Below are positions 1-8,255 of a stretch of DNA of 64,000 bases, piece after piece (the stretch's first letter is position 1; the number at the start of each line of letters is the position of its first letter). A program made the translations under genes and the position numbers. The notes under the pieces are model-generated. The model did no database searches. It saw nothing but the letters and a program-made list of their open reading frames with translations, and was not told the origin of the DNA. The DNA is from Thalassospira sp. HJ (GTDB lineage: Bacteria > Pseudomonadota > Alphaproteobacteria > Rhodospirillales > Thalassospiraceae): NCBI RefSeq assembly GCF_000948415.1, contig NZ_JYII01000007.1:155088-219087 (forward strand), written 5' to 3'.

Positions 1-185
1 ACAATCAGGCTGTGCGCGAGTGTGTCAAAGAGAACCGATCCCACGATCTCTTTGATGACCGTTGGGCTGATGTTCAAACTCATGAAGTTGCGGCAAGCGA
101 CGAATCCAAGGCCCTTGCCATGATCGAAAACAGCTATCCGTCAGAAGACGGTTTCGTTGTCGATCACGTCAAACGCCTTGGCTGA
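1..185 (+). CDS. C-terminal end of an unknown protein (5' truncated by window)
   Basis: The frame with codons beginning at position 3 is open from the window edge to a TGA at 183-185 and encodes about 60 residues ending in FVVDHVKRLG. The piece is hydrophilic and rich in acidic residues and His. I do not recognise a family. Its status as a real gene rests on the open frame and on the strong terminator hairpin about 50 bp downstream. The N-terminal part lies outside the window. Confidence 0.5.
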   Translation, partial: NQAVRECVKENRSHDLFDDRWADVQTHEVAASDESKALAMIENSYPSEDGFVVDHVKRLG

Positions 186-233
186 TTTACGCTAAGCGGG
201 CAGAGATATGGTCCATGGGGTATGCATGGACGA

Positions 234-271
234 AAACACATCGGGCGGGGTAATCCCCGCCCGATGTGTTT
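234..271. terminator. Bidirectional intrinsic terminator
   Basis: A perfect 17-bp inverted repeat (234-250 and 255-271) encloses a TAAT loop. The arms end in AAA and TTT, so it can serve both converging transcription units: the truncated plus-strand gene and the minus-strand isomerase gene ending at 298. Confidence 0.8.
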
Positions 272-297
272 CTGGATGATGCTATGAATGCGAATGA

Positions 298-888
298 TCA
301 GGGCAGGGCGCGGTCGACAAAATCCAGACGATCCTGACCCCAGAACATTTCGTTGCCGACGAAATAGGTCGGCACGCCAAAGATATTGCGCTCGCGCGCC
401 GAATGACAATTGTCGTCATAGATCTTGGCAACAGCCGGAAGATCAGCATTTTCCAGATATTCGGTCGAAAGGCCGCTTGAGACCAGCGCATCGCGCACGG
501 TCGCGGGCAATGAAATATCGCGTTCACGCAGCCAGATATCACCCATCAGGGTTTCTGTCAGGTCGCTGACATCCTTGCCGTCTTCCTGAACCGCAATGAT
601 GGTGCGTGCTGCTAGCGTTTCATCCACCGGGAAATGCGTCGGGTGCAGATTGATCGGAATGCCAAGATGCTCCGACCAGCGTTTTAGTTCGACAAGGCGG
701 TATTCCTGACGCGGTTGCGGGCGTTTCGCCAGCGGCACGCCCCCACCATGTTCCCAGACATCGGCCGCCCGGCAGGGTTTGTGAATGATGCTCACGCCAT
801 GCTTTTTGGCAATGTCGACAGCGCGGCGAAACCCGAAAAAGGACCACGGGGATTGCACGAAGAAATAATGGATGATCGGCTCGGACAT
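298..888 (-). CDS. DsbA-fold 2-hydroxychromene-2-carboxylate isomerase family protein
   Basis: This 196-residue protein belongs to the kappa-GST/DsbA superfamily. The N-terminal strand-turn-helix FFVQSPWSFFG is where the thioredoxin-fold active site lies, with Ser in place of the CxxC cysteines. The C-terminal GVPTYFVGNEMFWGQDRLDFV is the cis-Pro loop and final helix typical of HCCA isomerases. Such enzymes use glutathione in aromatic-compound breakdown (the NahD reaction), but many genomic members have no proven substrate and no other catabolic gene is nearby. The start at 888 is set by an AGGAGG five bases upstream. A 13-bp hairpin sits just 5' of that ribosome binding site. Confidence 0.8.
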   Translation of the reverse strand: MSEPIIHYFFVQSPWSFFGFRRAVDIAKKHGVSIIHKPCRAADVWEHGGGVPLAKRPQPRQEYRLVELKRWSEHLGIPINLHPTHFPVDETLAARTIIAVQEDGKDVSDLTETLMGDIWLRERDISLPATVRDALVSSGLSTEYLENADLPAVAKIYDDNCHSARERNIFGVPTYFVGNEMFWGQDRLDFVDRALP

Positions 889-901
889 GTCGGCCTCCTG
901 T

Positions 902-953
902 GTCTGCTGGGCAGATGTTGTTTTTCAATGGGCTTTACACTGCCCAAGCAGAC
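902..953 (-). other. Hairpin upstream of the isomerase ribosome binding site
   Basis: GTCTGCTGGGCAG (902-914) pairs with 940-953, with one bulged A and a 25-nt loop. On the minus strand it ends just before the AGGAGG of the 888 start. It may end transcripts from the upstream gene (stop at 1041) or be a leader structure; there is no T-run to decide for a terminator. Confidence 0.4.
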
Positions 954-1040
954 ATGCTTCGTCAAACACCTGTCATGACGAGACAGGAGAAATCCGTTCA
1001 TATGTTTGTGATGGTCTTGGCGAACAGGTGGGGCTGGGAT

Positions 1041-2225
1041 TTAGTAATCCAGCCACCAGGCATATTCATCAATACCCGCCATCAGGACGCCATCAAAGCC
1101 AAGCTTCATGATGTTGCCAAGATAGCTGTTCTCGCTGCCAAAGATGATGCTTTGCCATTCGCGGGTCCAGTAATGGACGTGGTTTTCCTGACCCCAACGG
1201 GCCATCAGGTTGCCTTCGCTGATGAAATCGGGGCTACCGGCCCGCCATCCGCTTTGCCAGTAATAGCGATAGGTCTCAGCCGTTGCGATATTGAGGTATG
1301 AAATCAGCGTGCGCGGTGTACCAGTCTGCTTATAGCGCAGCCGTTTCATATCATCATAGGTCAGCGGAATGGTGCCGCGATGGAACGGATCAAAGATCAG
1401 CGTGTCATAGTTGGTCGCAACCAGCGCGTCGACATAGGCATCCTTGGTGCCATAGGGAGAGCTATCAAGCACCATGGCATAGTTTTTGGCCTGCCGGATG
1501 TTGTCGATCACATGCGGGTTGGAACCAAACGGCGTGCTGGGCACCTTTGCCAGCGATGAAAGCTGCATGCCGGGCGGCGGGGCGGCGTAATAAAGCGCAT
1601 CAAGTCCCCTGAGCTGAGCGCGTGCCTTGTCCATATCTGCCCGGTTTTCGGTGTAATCGACGGCGATATATTGCAGCCCCTCGAGCTTGAGGCGCTCCAG
1701 ATAGCCAAGGATATATTTGGTTTCTTCAGCATTGGTCGCTTCGCCGTATTTATCGAAACCGTAAAACGGGGCTTCGACCATGATGGCATCAAGCGCGCGC
1801 AGATAGTTGCGTGCCGGCTCGGCAACGCCACGGGTGGCAAACAGGGTCTTTTCAAGGAATTCAGTCAGCTCAAGCCCGTTCATGGCAATGATCGAAAAAT
1901 CACTGCGATAGCTTTTCGCCCAACGACTGATCGCGATGACGTAATCGCGCATTTCCTCGATGAAATCTTTTTCCGGTTTGCCGGTATTGATGCCGCTTCG
2001 GCCGTCGCTCAGGCTATTGGGGGGCGGGATAAAAGGTTCGAGTTCCTGTGCGAAAGCACCAAGCGGCGAGCTTGCCAGCAAGGCACCACCAAGTCCGGCA
2101 GCACCGGTGCCAAGGAAGTTTCGGCGCGAGATGGATCTGGGCGCGGCTTGCCCGCCTGACGTGATTGGCGTCGGTTGGATCTGCCGTGACTTGCTGTGAC
2201 GTTGCTTGGCCATGCCTTTATCCAT
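1041..2225 (-). CDS. Tat-exported endo-alpha-1,4-polygalactosaminidase-like protein (TM1410/GH114-type)
   Basis: The protein has 394 residues. A twin-arginine signal (SRRNFLGTGAAGLGG, about residues 33-47) is followed by a hydrophobic stretch ending in GAFAQE, so it is expected in the periplasm. The mature part has the marks of the TM1410/MJ1477 group of predicted extracellular polysaccharide hydrolases: a YIAVDYTENRADMDKA segment, LIFDPFHRG, and the C-terminal GFDGVLMAGIDEYAW acidic motif of a TIM-barrel glycosidase. The substrate is unknown; the family is linked to galactosaminogalactan-like polymers. It begins 20 bp after the FAD oxidase gene and is probably co-transcribed with it. A second ATG lies four codons in. 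Confidence 0.7.
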   Translation of the reverse strand: MDKGMAKQRHSKSRQIQPTPITSGGQAAPRSISRRNFLGTGAAGLGGALLASSPLGAFAQELEPFIPPPNSLSDGRSGINTGKPEKDFIEEMRDYVIAISRWAKSYRSDFSIIAMNGLELTEFLEKTLFATRGVAEPARNYLRALDAIMVEAPFYGFDKYGEATNAEETKYILGYLERLKLEGLQYIAVDYTENRADMDKARAQLRGLDALYYAAPPPGMQLSSLAKVPSTPFGSNPHVIDNIRQAKNYAMVLDSSPYGTKDAYVDALVATNYDTLIFDPFHRGTIPLTYDDMKRLRYKQTGTPRTLISYLNIATAETYRYYWQSGWRAGSPDFISEGNLMARWGQENHVHYWTREWQSIIFGSENSYLGNIMKLGFDGVLMAGIDEYAWWLDY

Positions 2226-2245
2226 CGTTGATTATATTGGCGATA

Positions 2246-3388
2246 TTATGATGCCGCCTGCATGTTGCCTTGCGCTGTGATCAGCTCGGTCACCCGGTTG
2301 CCAATCGCAAGCGATGCAGTAAGACCCGGTGATTCAATACCATAGAGCATTACAAGACCATTAAGCCCGTGCTGTTTTTCATCGGCAATCATGAAGTCGC
2401 GTGCGGCTTCGCCCGGCGCCTGAATTTTTGGGCGCACCCCGGCATAGCCAGTCTGAAGGGCGCTCTCATCAAGGTCGGGGTAATATTTGCGGATGGCTTC
2501 GGCAAAGGCCGCCCGGCGTTCCTCGGGAACATCATAGTTCGGCGCATCAACCCAGGTGACATCCGGGCCAAAGCGCGCCTGGCCGCCCATGTCAAGGGTC
2601 AGGTGGATGCCAAGCCCAGCCTGTTCCGGTGCCGGATAAATCAGGGTGGAAAACGGTGCCTTGCCCGACAGGGTGAAATAACAGCCGCGTGCATAATGCT
2701 GTGGCGGCAAGGTTGCGGGCGGCAGACCGGCAAAATTGCGGCCCAATGTCTGGGTGTGCAGGCCGCCAGCAACGATCAGTTCCGCGCAGGTCAGGCTCAT
2801 TTCCTCGCCATCGGCATCGGTGGTGCTGACGATATAAAGCCCGTTTTCAAAGCTGACTGATGTGACCTTGGTATTGATTGCAAGGGTCGCGCCGTTATTT
2901 TCCGCCTCACCAAGCAGGGTGACCATCAGCTGGTGGCTGTCGACGATGCCGGTCGACGGGCTTTCCAGTGCGCCAACGCAATGAAGGAGCGGTTCGCGTT
3001 CAAGGGCCTCTTCGCGCGAGATCCAAACCAGATCGTTCACACCGTTTTCCGCAGCCTTTTCCGTGATCCCGGCCAATGCGGTCATCTGGTCTTCGGCGGT
3101 GGCGACGATCAGCTTGCCGGTGTGTTTGTGTTCGATGCCGTTTTCCGCGCAGTAGCGGTACAGCATCTCTCGCCCGGTAACGCAAAGCTCTGCCTTCAGG
3201 CTGCCTTTCGGATAATAGATCCCGGCATGGATGACTTCGCTATTACGTGCGCTGGTCTCAGTGCCAATTGCATCATGCTGCTCAATGATCAGGACTTCGC
3301 GCCCCGTGCGTGCAAGAGAACGGGCACAGGCCAGTCCGACGACGCCTGCACCGATGACGATGGTTTGAATATCTGTAGTCATGATCAC
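2246..3388 (-). CDS. FAD-dependent oxidoreductase, L-2-hydroxyglutarate oxidase (LhgO)-like
   Basis: This 380-residue protein starts with a Rossmann FAD site (IVIGAGVVGLACARSLA, about residues 11-27). It then has RNSEVIHAGIYYPKGSLKAELC, which is very close to the LhgO/DAO family segment that places substrate against flavin. The C-terminal LYGIESPGLTASLAIG closes the FAD-binding fold. LhgO-type enzymes oxidise L-2-hydroxyglutarate to 2-oxoglutarate and feed electrons to the respiratory chain, and they are membrane associated. A related 2-hydroxyacid or amino-acid substrate is possible. It starts ATGATCATG, so 3382 is an alternative start. It lies 40 bp downstream of the 4448-3429 gene and 20 bp upstream of the polygalactosaminidase-like gene. 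Confidence 0.75.
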   Translation of the reverse strand: MIMTTDIQTIVIGAGVVGLACARSLARTGREVLIIEQHDAIGTETSARNSEVIHAGIYYPKGSLKAELCVTGREMLYRYCAENGIEHKHTGKLIVATAEDQMTALAGITEKAAENGVNDLVWISREEALEREPLLHCVGALESPSTGIVDSHQLMVTLLGEAENNGATLAINTKVTSVSFENGLYIVSTTDADGEEMSLTCAELIVAGGLHTQTLGRNFAGLPPATLPPQHYARGCYFTLSGKAPFSTLIYPAPEQAGLGIHLTLDMGGQARFGPDVTWVDAPNYDVPEERRAAFAEAIRKYYPDLDESALQTGYAGVRPKIQAPGEAARDFMIADEKQHGLNGLVMLYGIESPGLTASLAIGNRVTELITAQGNMQAAS

Positions 3389-3428
3389 TAATGTCTTGGT
3401 TGGGATGTGGGAAAACGTTGGTCAGGTT

Positions 3429-4448
3429 TTAGTTGGCTTGGCGGAAATAGACAGCCTGTCCCTGATTGTCTTTGCCGTTGCCGGTAACAATTGCGGGGGA
3501 TTCGCTGGTGTAGTGGCCGCGCGCAAAGCTGCTGTCGTTACAATAGACGTACCAGCTGCCAAAGGGCAGTGTATCGCTTTGATACGCGCCGCCTTCATGG
3601 CGCCAGATGCCTTCGCAATGACGGCTATCGTCATCAAGGATCATCGTGCCTTCACCCGAAGGCTGATCAAAGCGAAGCTTGCCAGTGCCGCGCACCGATT
3701 GCCAATTGGTGATGATATCAATGCCATCAATCGGCGGCGGTGTGGTTTCGCCTTCGGGCTGCTGAAGGGCGCTGTCATCAACCGGTCCCGCGACAGCCGC
3801 TGCAATTGCGGAATTTTCCGGCAATTCAAGGGTAAGACGGCCAAAGAACCCGGCGGCGAATTCCTGTGCATCGATCATCGGCAGGCCATTGAGCGGCGCG
3901 CTGGTGCCACTTGTCGCCTGCACCTGTGTCGGGGTGCAGTAATACCCCAGAAGGCGGCTGCCGCGCTGGGCTGGTGTTTGCGGATCCCATTGCCCGACAA
4001 AGGAAACACATTGCGATCCATTGCGGGTAAAGGGCGACAGGGCAATTGCACCGTATCGGGTTTCCTGCACGAAGTTCGCACCATTCAGGCTGCTGCGCCC
4101 CTTTAGGTTATCGAACATATCAAGCAGCTGCTCGGACGCCATGGCGGTGCTGAAGCGAAAGCCGGGGGCAGAGGTTGTGTAAACGGTTTCAAGGTAAAGG
4201 TCGCTTGCCGCAGCAGGTGATTCGCTCACCGATTGCTGCGCATACCAGCGCCCGACAAAAACCGTGCTGTTGTCGCGATATTGACGCAGGAAGCTGTTCT
4301 GGCCGTCGGTGTTTGTGACAAACAGAACCGGGCTCTGGTCTTGCGGGATTTGTTCGAACCCACCGGTTTGCTGTGCCAGCGCGATCTGGGGTGCTGCCAC
4401 CAGAAGGCTTGCAAACATGCTGCCGATCAAAGCCGCCCGATACTTCAC
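3429..4448 (-). CDS. Exported protein of unknown function
   Basis: The protein has 339 residues with a Sec signal (MKYRAALIGSMFASLLVAAP, cleavage likely after ALAQ), so it is periplasmic or outer-membrane. No family is recognised. The last third (GTGKLRFDQPSGEGTMIL) has a Gly-aromatic rhythm like MORN repeats, and there are several Cys that could form disulfides after export. The start is GTG 4448, preceded by AAAGGA seven bases upstream. It is the first gene of a minus-strand run with the FAD oxidase and the Tat-exported glycosidase-like protein, so a role at the envelope is plausible but unproven. Confidence 0.65.
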   Translation of the reverse strand: MKYRAALIGSMFASLLVAAPQIALAQQTGGFEQIPQDQSPVLFVTNTDGQNSFLRQYRDNSTVFVGRWYAQQSVSESPAAASDLYLETVYTTSAPGFRFSTAMASEQLLDMFDNLKGRSSLNGANFVQETRYGAIALSPFTRNGSQCVSFVGQWDPQTPAQRGSRLLGYYCTPTQVQATSGTSAPLNGLPMIDAQEFAAGFFGRLTLELPENSAIAAAVAGPVDDSALQQPEGETTPPPIDGIDIITNWQSVRGTGKLRFDQPSGEGTMILDDDSRHCEGIWRHEGGAYQSDTLPFGSWYVYCNDSSFARGHYTSESPAIVTGNGKDNQGQAVYFRQAN

Positions 4449-4657
4449 ATTGCGTCCTTTCAGTTTGTTTTCAGGCGCATTTTTGCGTTGCGCTACTCTT
4501 ATGTTTACCTTTGTGCTTCTAGATTGGCTAGGGGGCAGTCACCTGCAGGATGTGAGTCAGATCGCTTTTACCTTGATTTTTGGGGTTAAACGGGCTCATT
4601 GGGGAGATTGGCCTTGGGGACAAAGACAATAAGCCTGAAGATACGGAGCATTTTATC

Positions 4658-5557
4658 ATGACGGTGCAACAGACCGGCGCAGACGGGGACAGCGCGGGCC
4701 AGCAGACGGCAACGGACAAGCAGCCGCCGTCCAATCGCGCCCATGTAATCGTGATCGGCAATGAAAAGGGCGGGTCGGGCAAATCGACAACCGCGATGCA
4801 TTTGATCGTTTCCCTGATGAAGATGGGTTTCAAGGTCGGATCGCTCGATATCGATGCCCGGCAGGGGACGCTGACACGCTATGTCGAAAACCGGATCGCC
4901 TTTAACGACAAAAAGGGCCTGAAACTTCCGGTGCCCGAACATCGCCCGATCTATCGCAGTGAATTGTCTGATGGCAACGAAGCCAAGCTTGATGAGCGCG
5001 AACGCTTTACCACGGCCCTTGGTGAAATGGTGGTCAGCTGCAATTTCATCGTCATGGATTGCCCTGGGAGTGACAATTACCTGTCGCGTCTGGCGCATGC
5101 CTGTGCCGATACCCTGATCACCCCGATCAATGACAGCTTCATTGATCTTGATATGCTGGCCCGTATCGATCCGGATAACCTGTCGATCAAGGGGCCAAGC
5201 ATCTATGCCGAGATGGTCTGGGATGCGCGCAAGCGCCGTGCAGCCATTGATGGTGGTACGATTGACTGGATTGTGATGCGCAATCGCCTGTCGCACCTTG
5301 ATGCGCGCAACAAACGCGATATCGCCGAAATCGTTGAAAAGCTTGCGGATCGCATCCGGTTCCGTCAGGCACCTGGCTTTGGCGAACGCGTGATTTACCG
5401 CGAATTGTTCCTCAAGGGGCTGACGCTTCTGGACTTGCGTGAGAAGGGCGTTGGCATCCCGATGAGCATGTCGCATATGGCGGCCCGTCAGGAAGTCAGA
5501 TCGCTTCTCGAAGTGATCGGCTTCAAACCAGCCGATGGCGAGGAGTTGCCGATCTGA
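4658..5557 (+). CDS. mipZ: Division-plane positioning ATPase MipZ (ParA family)
   Basis: This 299-residue protein has the deviant Walker A KGGSGKST at residues 37-44 preceded by VIVIGNE, a diagnostic MipZ opening, then the Walker A' segment SLDIDARQGT and the Walker B-like VMDCPGSDN. In Caulobacter, MipZ binds ParB at the poles and inhibits FtsZ assembly there, so the Z-ring forms at midcell. ATG 4658 fits the family better than the in-frame ATG at 4580. The residues before the P-loop are Gln/Asp-rich and probably disordered. It is followed in the same direction by a VWA-like gene and a J-domain gene, a probable operon. Confidence 0.9.
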   Translation: MTVQQTGADGDSAGQQTATDKQPPSNRAHVIVIGNEKGGSGKSTTAMHLIVSLMKMGFKVGSLDIDARQGTLTRYVENRIAFNDKKGLKLPVPEHRPIYRSELSDGNEAKLDERERFTTALGEMVVSCNFIVMDCPGSDNYLSRLAHACADTLITPINDSFIDLDMLARIDPDNLSIKGPSIYAEMVWDARKRRAAIDGGTIDWIVMRNRLSHLDARNKRDIAEIVEKLADRIRFRQAPGFGERVIYRELFLKGLTLLDLREKGVGIPMSMSHMAARQEVRSLLEVIGFKPADGEELPI

Positions 5558-5624
5558 CGGCATCTGGCCTATATCTTGTGGGACATGAAATTGTCCAACC
5601 GGAATATGAAGCAGGCAGGGCTCC

Positions 5625-6347
5625 TTGACGCGCAAAGATATCATTTCTGAGACATCCGGGGCCAAGGAGGTGGCAGACTTCCTTGTTAAGGCGCGCGAAC
5701 TTGCGGTGCATGCACCGTCGTCGGGGCCTGCGCAAGGGCGTCTGATCTTTGCCATGGACGCAACCGCCAGCCGCCAGCCCAGTTGGGATCATGCCGCCGT
5801 AATTCAGGCCGAGATGTTTGAGGCGGTGGACGGCGTTGGCGCCCTTGATGTGCAGCTTGTGTTCTTTCGCGGACTTTCGGAATGCAAATCAAGTGGCTGG
5901 TGCCGCAATGCCAAATCCTTTCGCGATTATATCACCAAGGTTACCTGTCGGGCGGGGCACACCCAGATCGAACGTGTTCTGGCCCATGTCGAACGGGAAG
6001 CCAGCGATAAAAAGATCGATTCCTTGATTTATGTCGGCGACTGTATCGAAGAAAATCCTGATCATCTGGCCCCGATTGCCGGCAAACTGGCGCTCAAGGG
6101 GGTTAAGGCATTCATGTTTCAGGAGGGCCATGACAGGGACGCGGCATTTGCCTTTGGCGAGATTGCCCGCATAACCGGCGGTGCTTTCATGCAGTTTGAT
6201 GCCAGTGCGGCTGGCAAGCTTCGCGATTTGCTGGGTGCTGTGGCAAGTTACGCCGTCGGCGGGCAGGAAGGTCTTTCGATCTATCAAAAGAAAACCGGTT
6301 CCGACGAAGTGCTTAGGCTCGGTCACCAATTGCGAAAGCCGCGTTGA
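5625..6347 (+). CDS. von Willebrand factor A-like (MIDAS) protein, unknown role
   Basis: The protein has 240 residues. A hydrophobic strand RLIFAMDATASRQPSW holds a D-x-T-x-S metal site (residues 45-49), followed by GHTQIERVLAHV (the Thr of MIDAS loop 2) and LIYVGDCIEE (the third Asp). This is the layout of a VWA fold. It has no signal peptide, so it is probably cytosolic. The start is TTG 5625, behind a weak GCAGGG. It overlaps the next gene by one base (TGATG), so the two are translationally coupled. It may be a metal-dependent protein-interaction module partnered with the J-domain protein; that is inference from the coupling. Confidence 0.7.
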   Translation: MTRKDIISETSGAKEVADFLVKARELAVHAPSSGPAQGRLIFAMDATASRQPSWDHAAVIQAEMFEAVDGVGALDVQLVFFRGLSECKSSGWCRNAKSFRDYITKVTCRAGHTQIERVLAHVEREASDKKIDSLIYVGDCIEENPDHLAPIAGKLALKGVKAFMFQEGHDRDAAFAFGEIARITGGAFMQFDASAAGKLRDLLGAVASYAVGGQEGLSIYQKKTGSDEVLRLGHQLRKPR

Positions 6348-7174
6348 TGCAGTGGTTGTTGATTGGCATCGCCGCATTTGTCGGTGTCGGGTTCTTTATC
6401 CGATGGATGACAGAGGCCGAGCCCAAAGAAATCCGCAAAATTGTCTTATTTCTGATCATCTTGGTGTTGATCATGCTTGCCGGTTGGTTGTTGCTCACCG
6501 GCAAAATTGCCGCGATGGGTGCAGCTTTGGCGGCGATGGTGCCGTTTTTGGTGCGCATGTTGAAGCTTGGATTCCTGTGGCCGATTTTGCGCAGGATTTT
6601 CGCATCAACGCGAAAACGTGCCCAGCCGGGAAGTTTTGGCACCCGCACGGCCGGTGCTGGATCAAGTTCGGAAATTCGCACTGAATTTCTGCATATGGTG
6701 CTTGATCTTGAAACCGGGCAAATGCGTGGTGGTGTTGTCAGCGGCCCCTATGCCGGTGCCGATCTTGACAGCTTGGGACTTGACGACTTGCAGTCGCTTT
6801 ATGTTGACTGTTGCAGTGCAACCGACCAAAGCCGGGCGGTTCTGGAGGCCTATCTTGACCGTCGTCCCGATTGTGCGGGATGGCAAAACTGGCACCAGGG
6901 TGACCACGGCGAAGACGGAGCACAAAACGGAGGAAACGACCGCAACTATAACGAGCAAGGCCGTGAAGGCGAAAGGAGTTCAAGCGCGTCTGGCATGACG
7001 GCTGATGAGGCCCGGAAAATCCTTGGTGTTGGCGAAAACGCCACCCGCGAGGAGATCAACCGGGCCTATAAAAAGCAGATCAAGGCTGTCCATCCCGATC
7101 ATGGTGGATCGGACTATCTGGCCTCAAAGATCAATGCCGCGCGAAGCCTTTTGTTACGGCTATGTAAAGATTAG
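6347..7174 (+). CDS. Membrane-anchored J-domain (DnaJ-type) co-chaperone
   Basis: The protein has 275 residues. Two or three hydrophobic helices fill the first 80 or so residues (LLIGIAAFVGVGFFIRWM, IVLFLIILVLIMLAGWLLL, then a Met/Leu-rich stretch). A soluble middle follows, and a C-terminal J-domain with its HPD signature (AVHPDHGG) in the last 60 residues. The design matches the TIM14/DjlA-like class, where a membrane-tethered J-domain recruits DnaK to an inner-membrane site. There is no G/F or zinc-finger region, so it is not DnaJ itself. ATG 6347 overlaps the preceding stop by one base. The client is unknown; coupling to mipZ and the VWA gene hints at division or envelope work. Confidence 0.8.
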   Translation: MQWLLIGIAAFVGVGFFIRWMTEAEPKEIRKIVLFLIILVLIMLAGWLLLTGKIAAMGAALAAMVPFLVRMLKLGFLWPILRRIFASTRKRAQPGSFGTRTAGAGSSSEIRTEFLHMVLDLETGQMRGGVVSGPYAGADLDSLGLDDLQSLYVDCCSATDQSRAVLEAYLDRRPDCAGWQNWHQGDHGEDGAQNGGNDRNYNEQGREGERSSSASGMTADEARKILGVGENATREEINRAYKKQIKAVHPDHGGSDYLASKINAARSLLLRLCKD

Positions 7175-7287
7175 CGTCAATAATACGTGCGCTTGCTTGA
7201 TCCGTGTTCTGGAAATGTGGCAGAAGCATATATGCAGGCAATTCCGACATGGACTGGCGTGCAGCGGTTGAAAAAGGAACCTATTGA

Positions 7288-8175
7288 ATGTCAAAAAGAA
7301 TCAAGAAGGCAGTTTTCCCGGTTGCAGGTATGGGAACCCGCTTTTTGCCCGCCACCAAGGCGATGCCAAAAGAAATGCTGCCGGTCGTTGACAAGCCGCT
7401 TATTCAATACGCTGTCGAAGAAGCCATTGCTGCAGGCATTGAAGAATTCATTTTTGTCACCGGTCGCGGCAAAACCGCGATTGAGGACCATTTTGACCGT
7501 TCCGCCGAACTTGAAGCCATCCTGAAAGAGCGCGGCAAGGAAGACGCGCTTTCCAAGGCGCTTGAAATGATTCCGGAAAATGGTCGTGTCACCTATACCC
7601 GTCAGGGCAATCCGCTGGGGCTTGGTCATGCTGTTTTGTGCGCCAAGTCGCTGGTTGGCGATGAGCCGTTTGTCGTGCTGCTGGCCGATGACCTTATCCA
7701 GTCAAAAGTTCCCTGCATGAAGCAGATGGTTGATAGCTATGGCCGCACCGGCGGCAACATGGTTGCCGTTATGGATGTCCCGCGCGAGGAAGTTCACCGT
7801 TATGGTGTTCTTGAGATTGAAGGCACCAATGGTCGCCTTGTCAGCGCATGCGGCATGGTTGAAAAACCCAAGCCTGAAGAAGCGCCGTCGACCCTGTCGG
7901 CTATCGGGCGCTACATCCTTGATCCGGGCATCTTCGATGTGCTTGAAAATATTCCGCGCGGTGCTGGTAATGAAATCCAGTTGACCGACGCATTGGCGGC
8001 CATGATCGGTCACGTGCCGTTCTATGGTTACAACTTTGAAGGCCGTCGTTTCGATTGCGGCAACAAGATCGGCTTCCTGAAAGCCACCATGTCATTTGCA
8101 CTGGCGCGTGAAGATATGCGTGACGATGTTCGTCAGCTTATTCACGAATTCGCCCAAGGCGAAGCAGCGCAATAA
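7288..8175 (+). CDS. galU: UTP-glucose-1-phosphate uridylyltransferase
   Basis: The 295-residue length is typical of GalU. The N-terminus carries the nucleotidyltransferase signature FPVAGMGTRFLPATKAMPKEMLP, where the G-x-G-T-R-F loop binds UTP and the following Lys-Glu-Met holds the sugar phosphate. GNEIQLTDALAAM is the conserved sugar-site helix. It makes UDP-glucose, the substrate of the next gene product (Ugd). A long gap of about 110 bp after the J-domain gene suggests its own promoter, though I could not fix one. It heads the galU-ugd-phosphohexomutase operon. Confidence 0.95.
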   Translation: MSKRIKKAVFPVAGMGTRFLPATKAMPKEMLPVVDKPLIQYAVEEAIAAGIEEFIFVTGRGKTAIEDHFDRSAELEAILKERGKEDALSKALEMIPENGRVTYTRQGNPLGLGHAVLCAKSLVGDEPFVVLLADDLIQSKVPCMKQMVDSYGRTGGNMVAVMDVPREEVHRYGVLEIEGTNGRLVSACGMVEKPKPEEAPSTLSAIGRYILDPGIFDVLENIPRGAGNEIQLTDALAAMIGHVPFYGYNFEGRRFDCGNKIGFLKATMSFALAREDMRDDVRQLIHEFAQGEAAQ

Positions 8176-8194
8176 CCACTCATGTCAACCATGA

Positions 8195-8229
8195 CCGACC
8201 GGAACAGAATGATGAATTGTTTCGGTCGG
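8195..8229 (+). other. Intercistronic hairpin between galU and ugd
   Basis: CCGACCGGAACA (8195-8206) pairs with 8218-8229 with one G-U wobble, around an 11-nt loop. It has no T-run, so it is more likely an mRNA stability or processing element than a full terminator. Confidence 0.4.
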
Positions 8230-8255
8230 GACTTACTTAGCAGGATAGAACCTCC

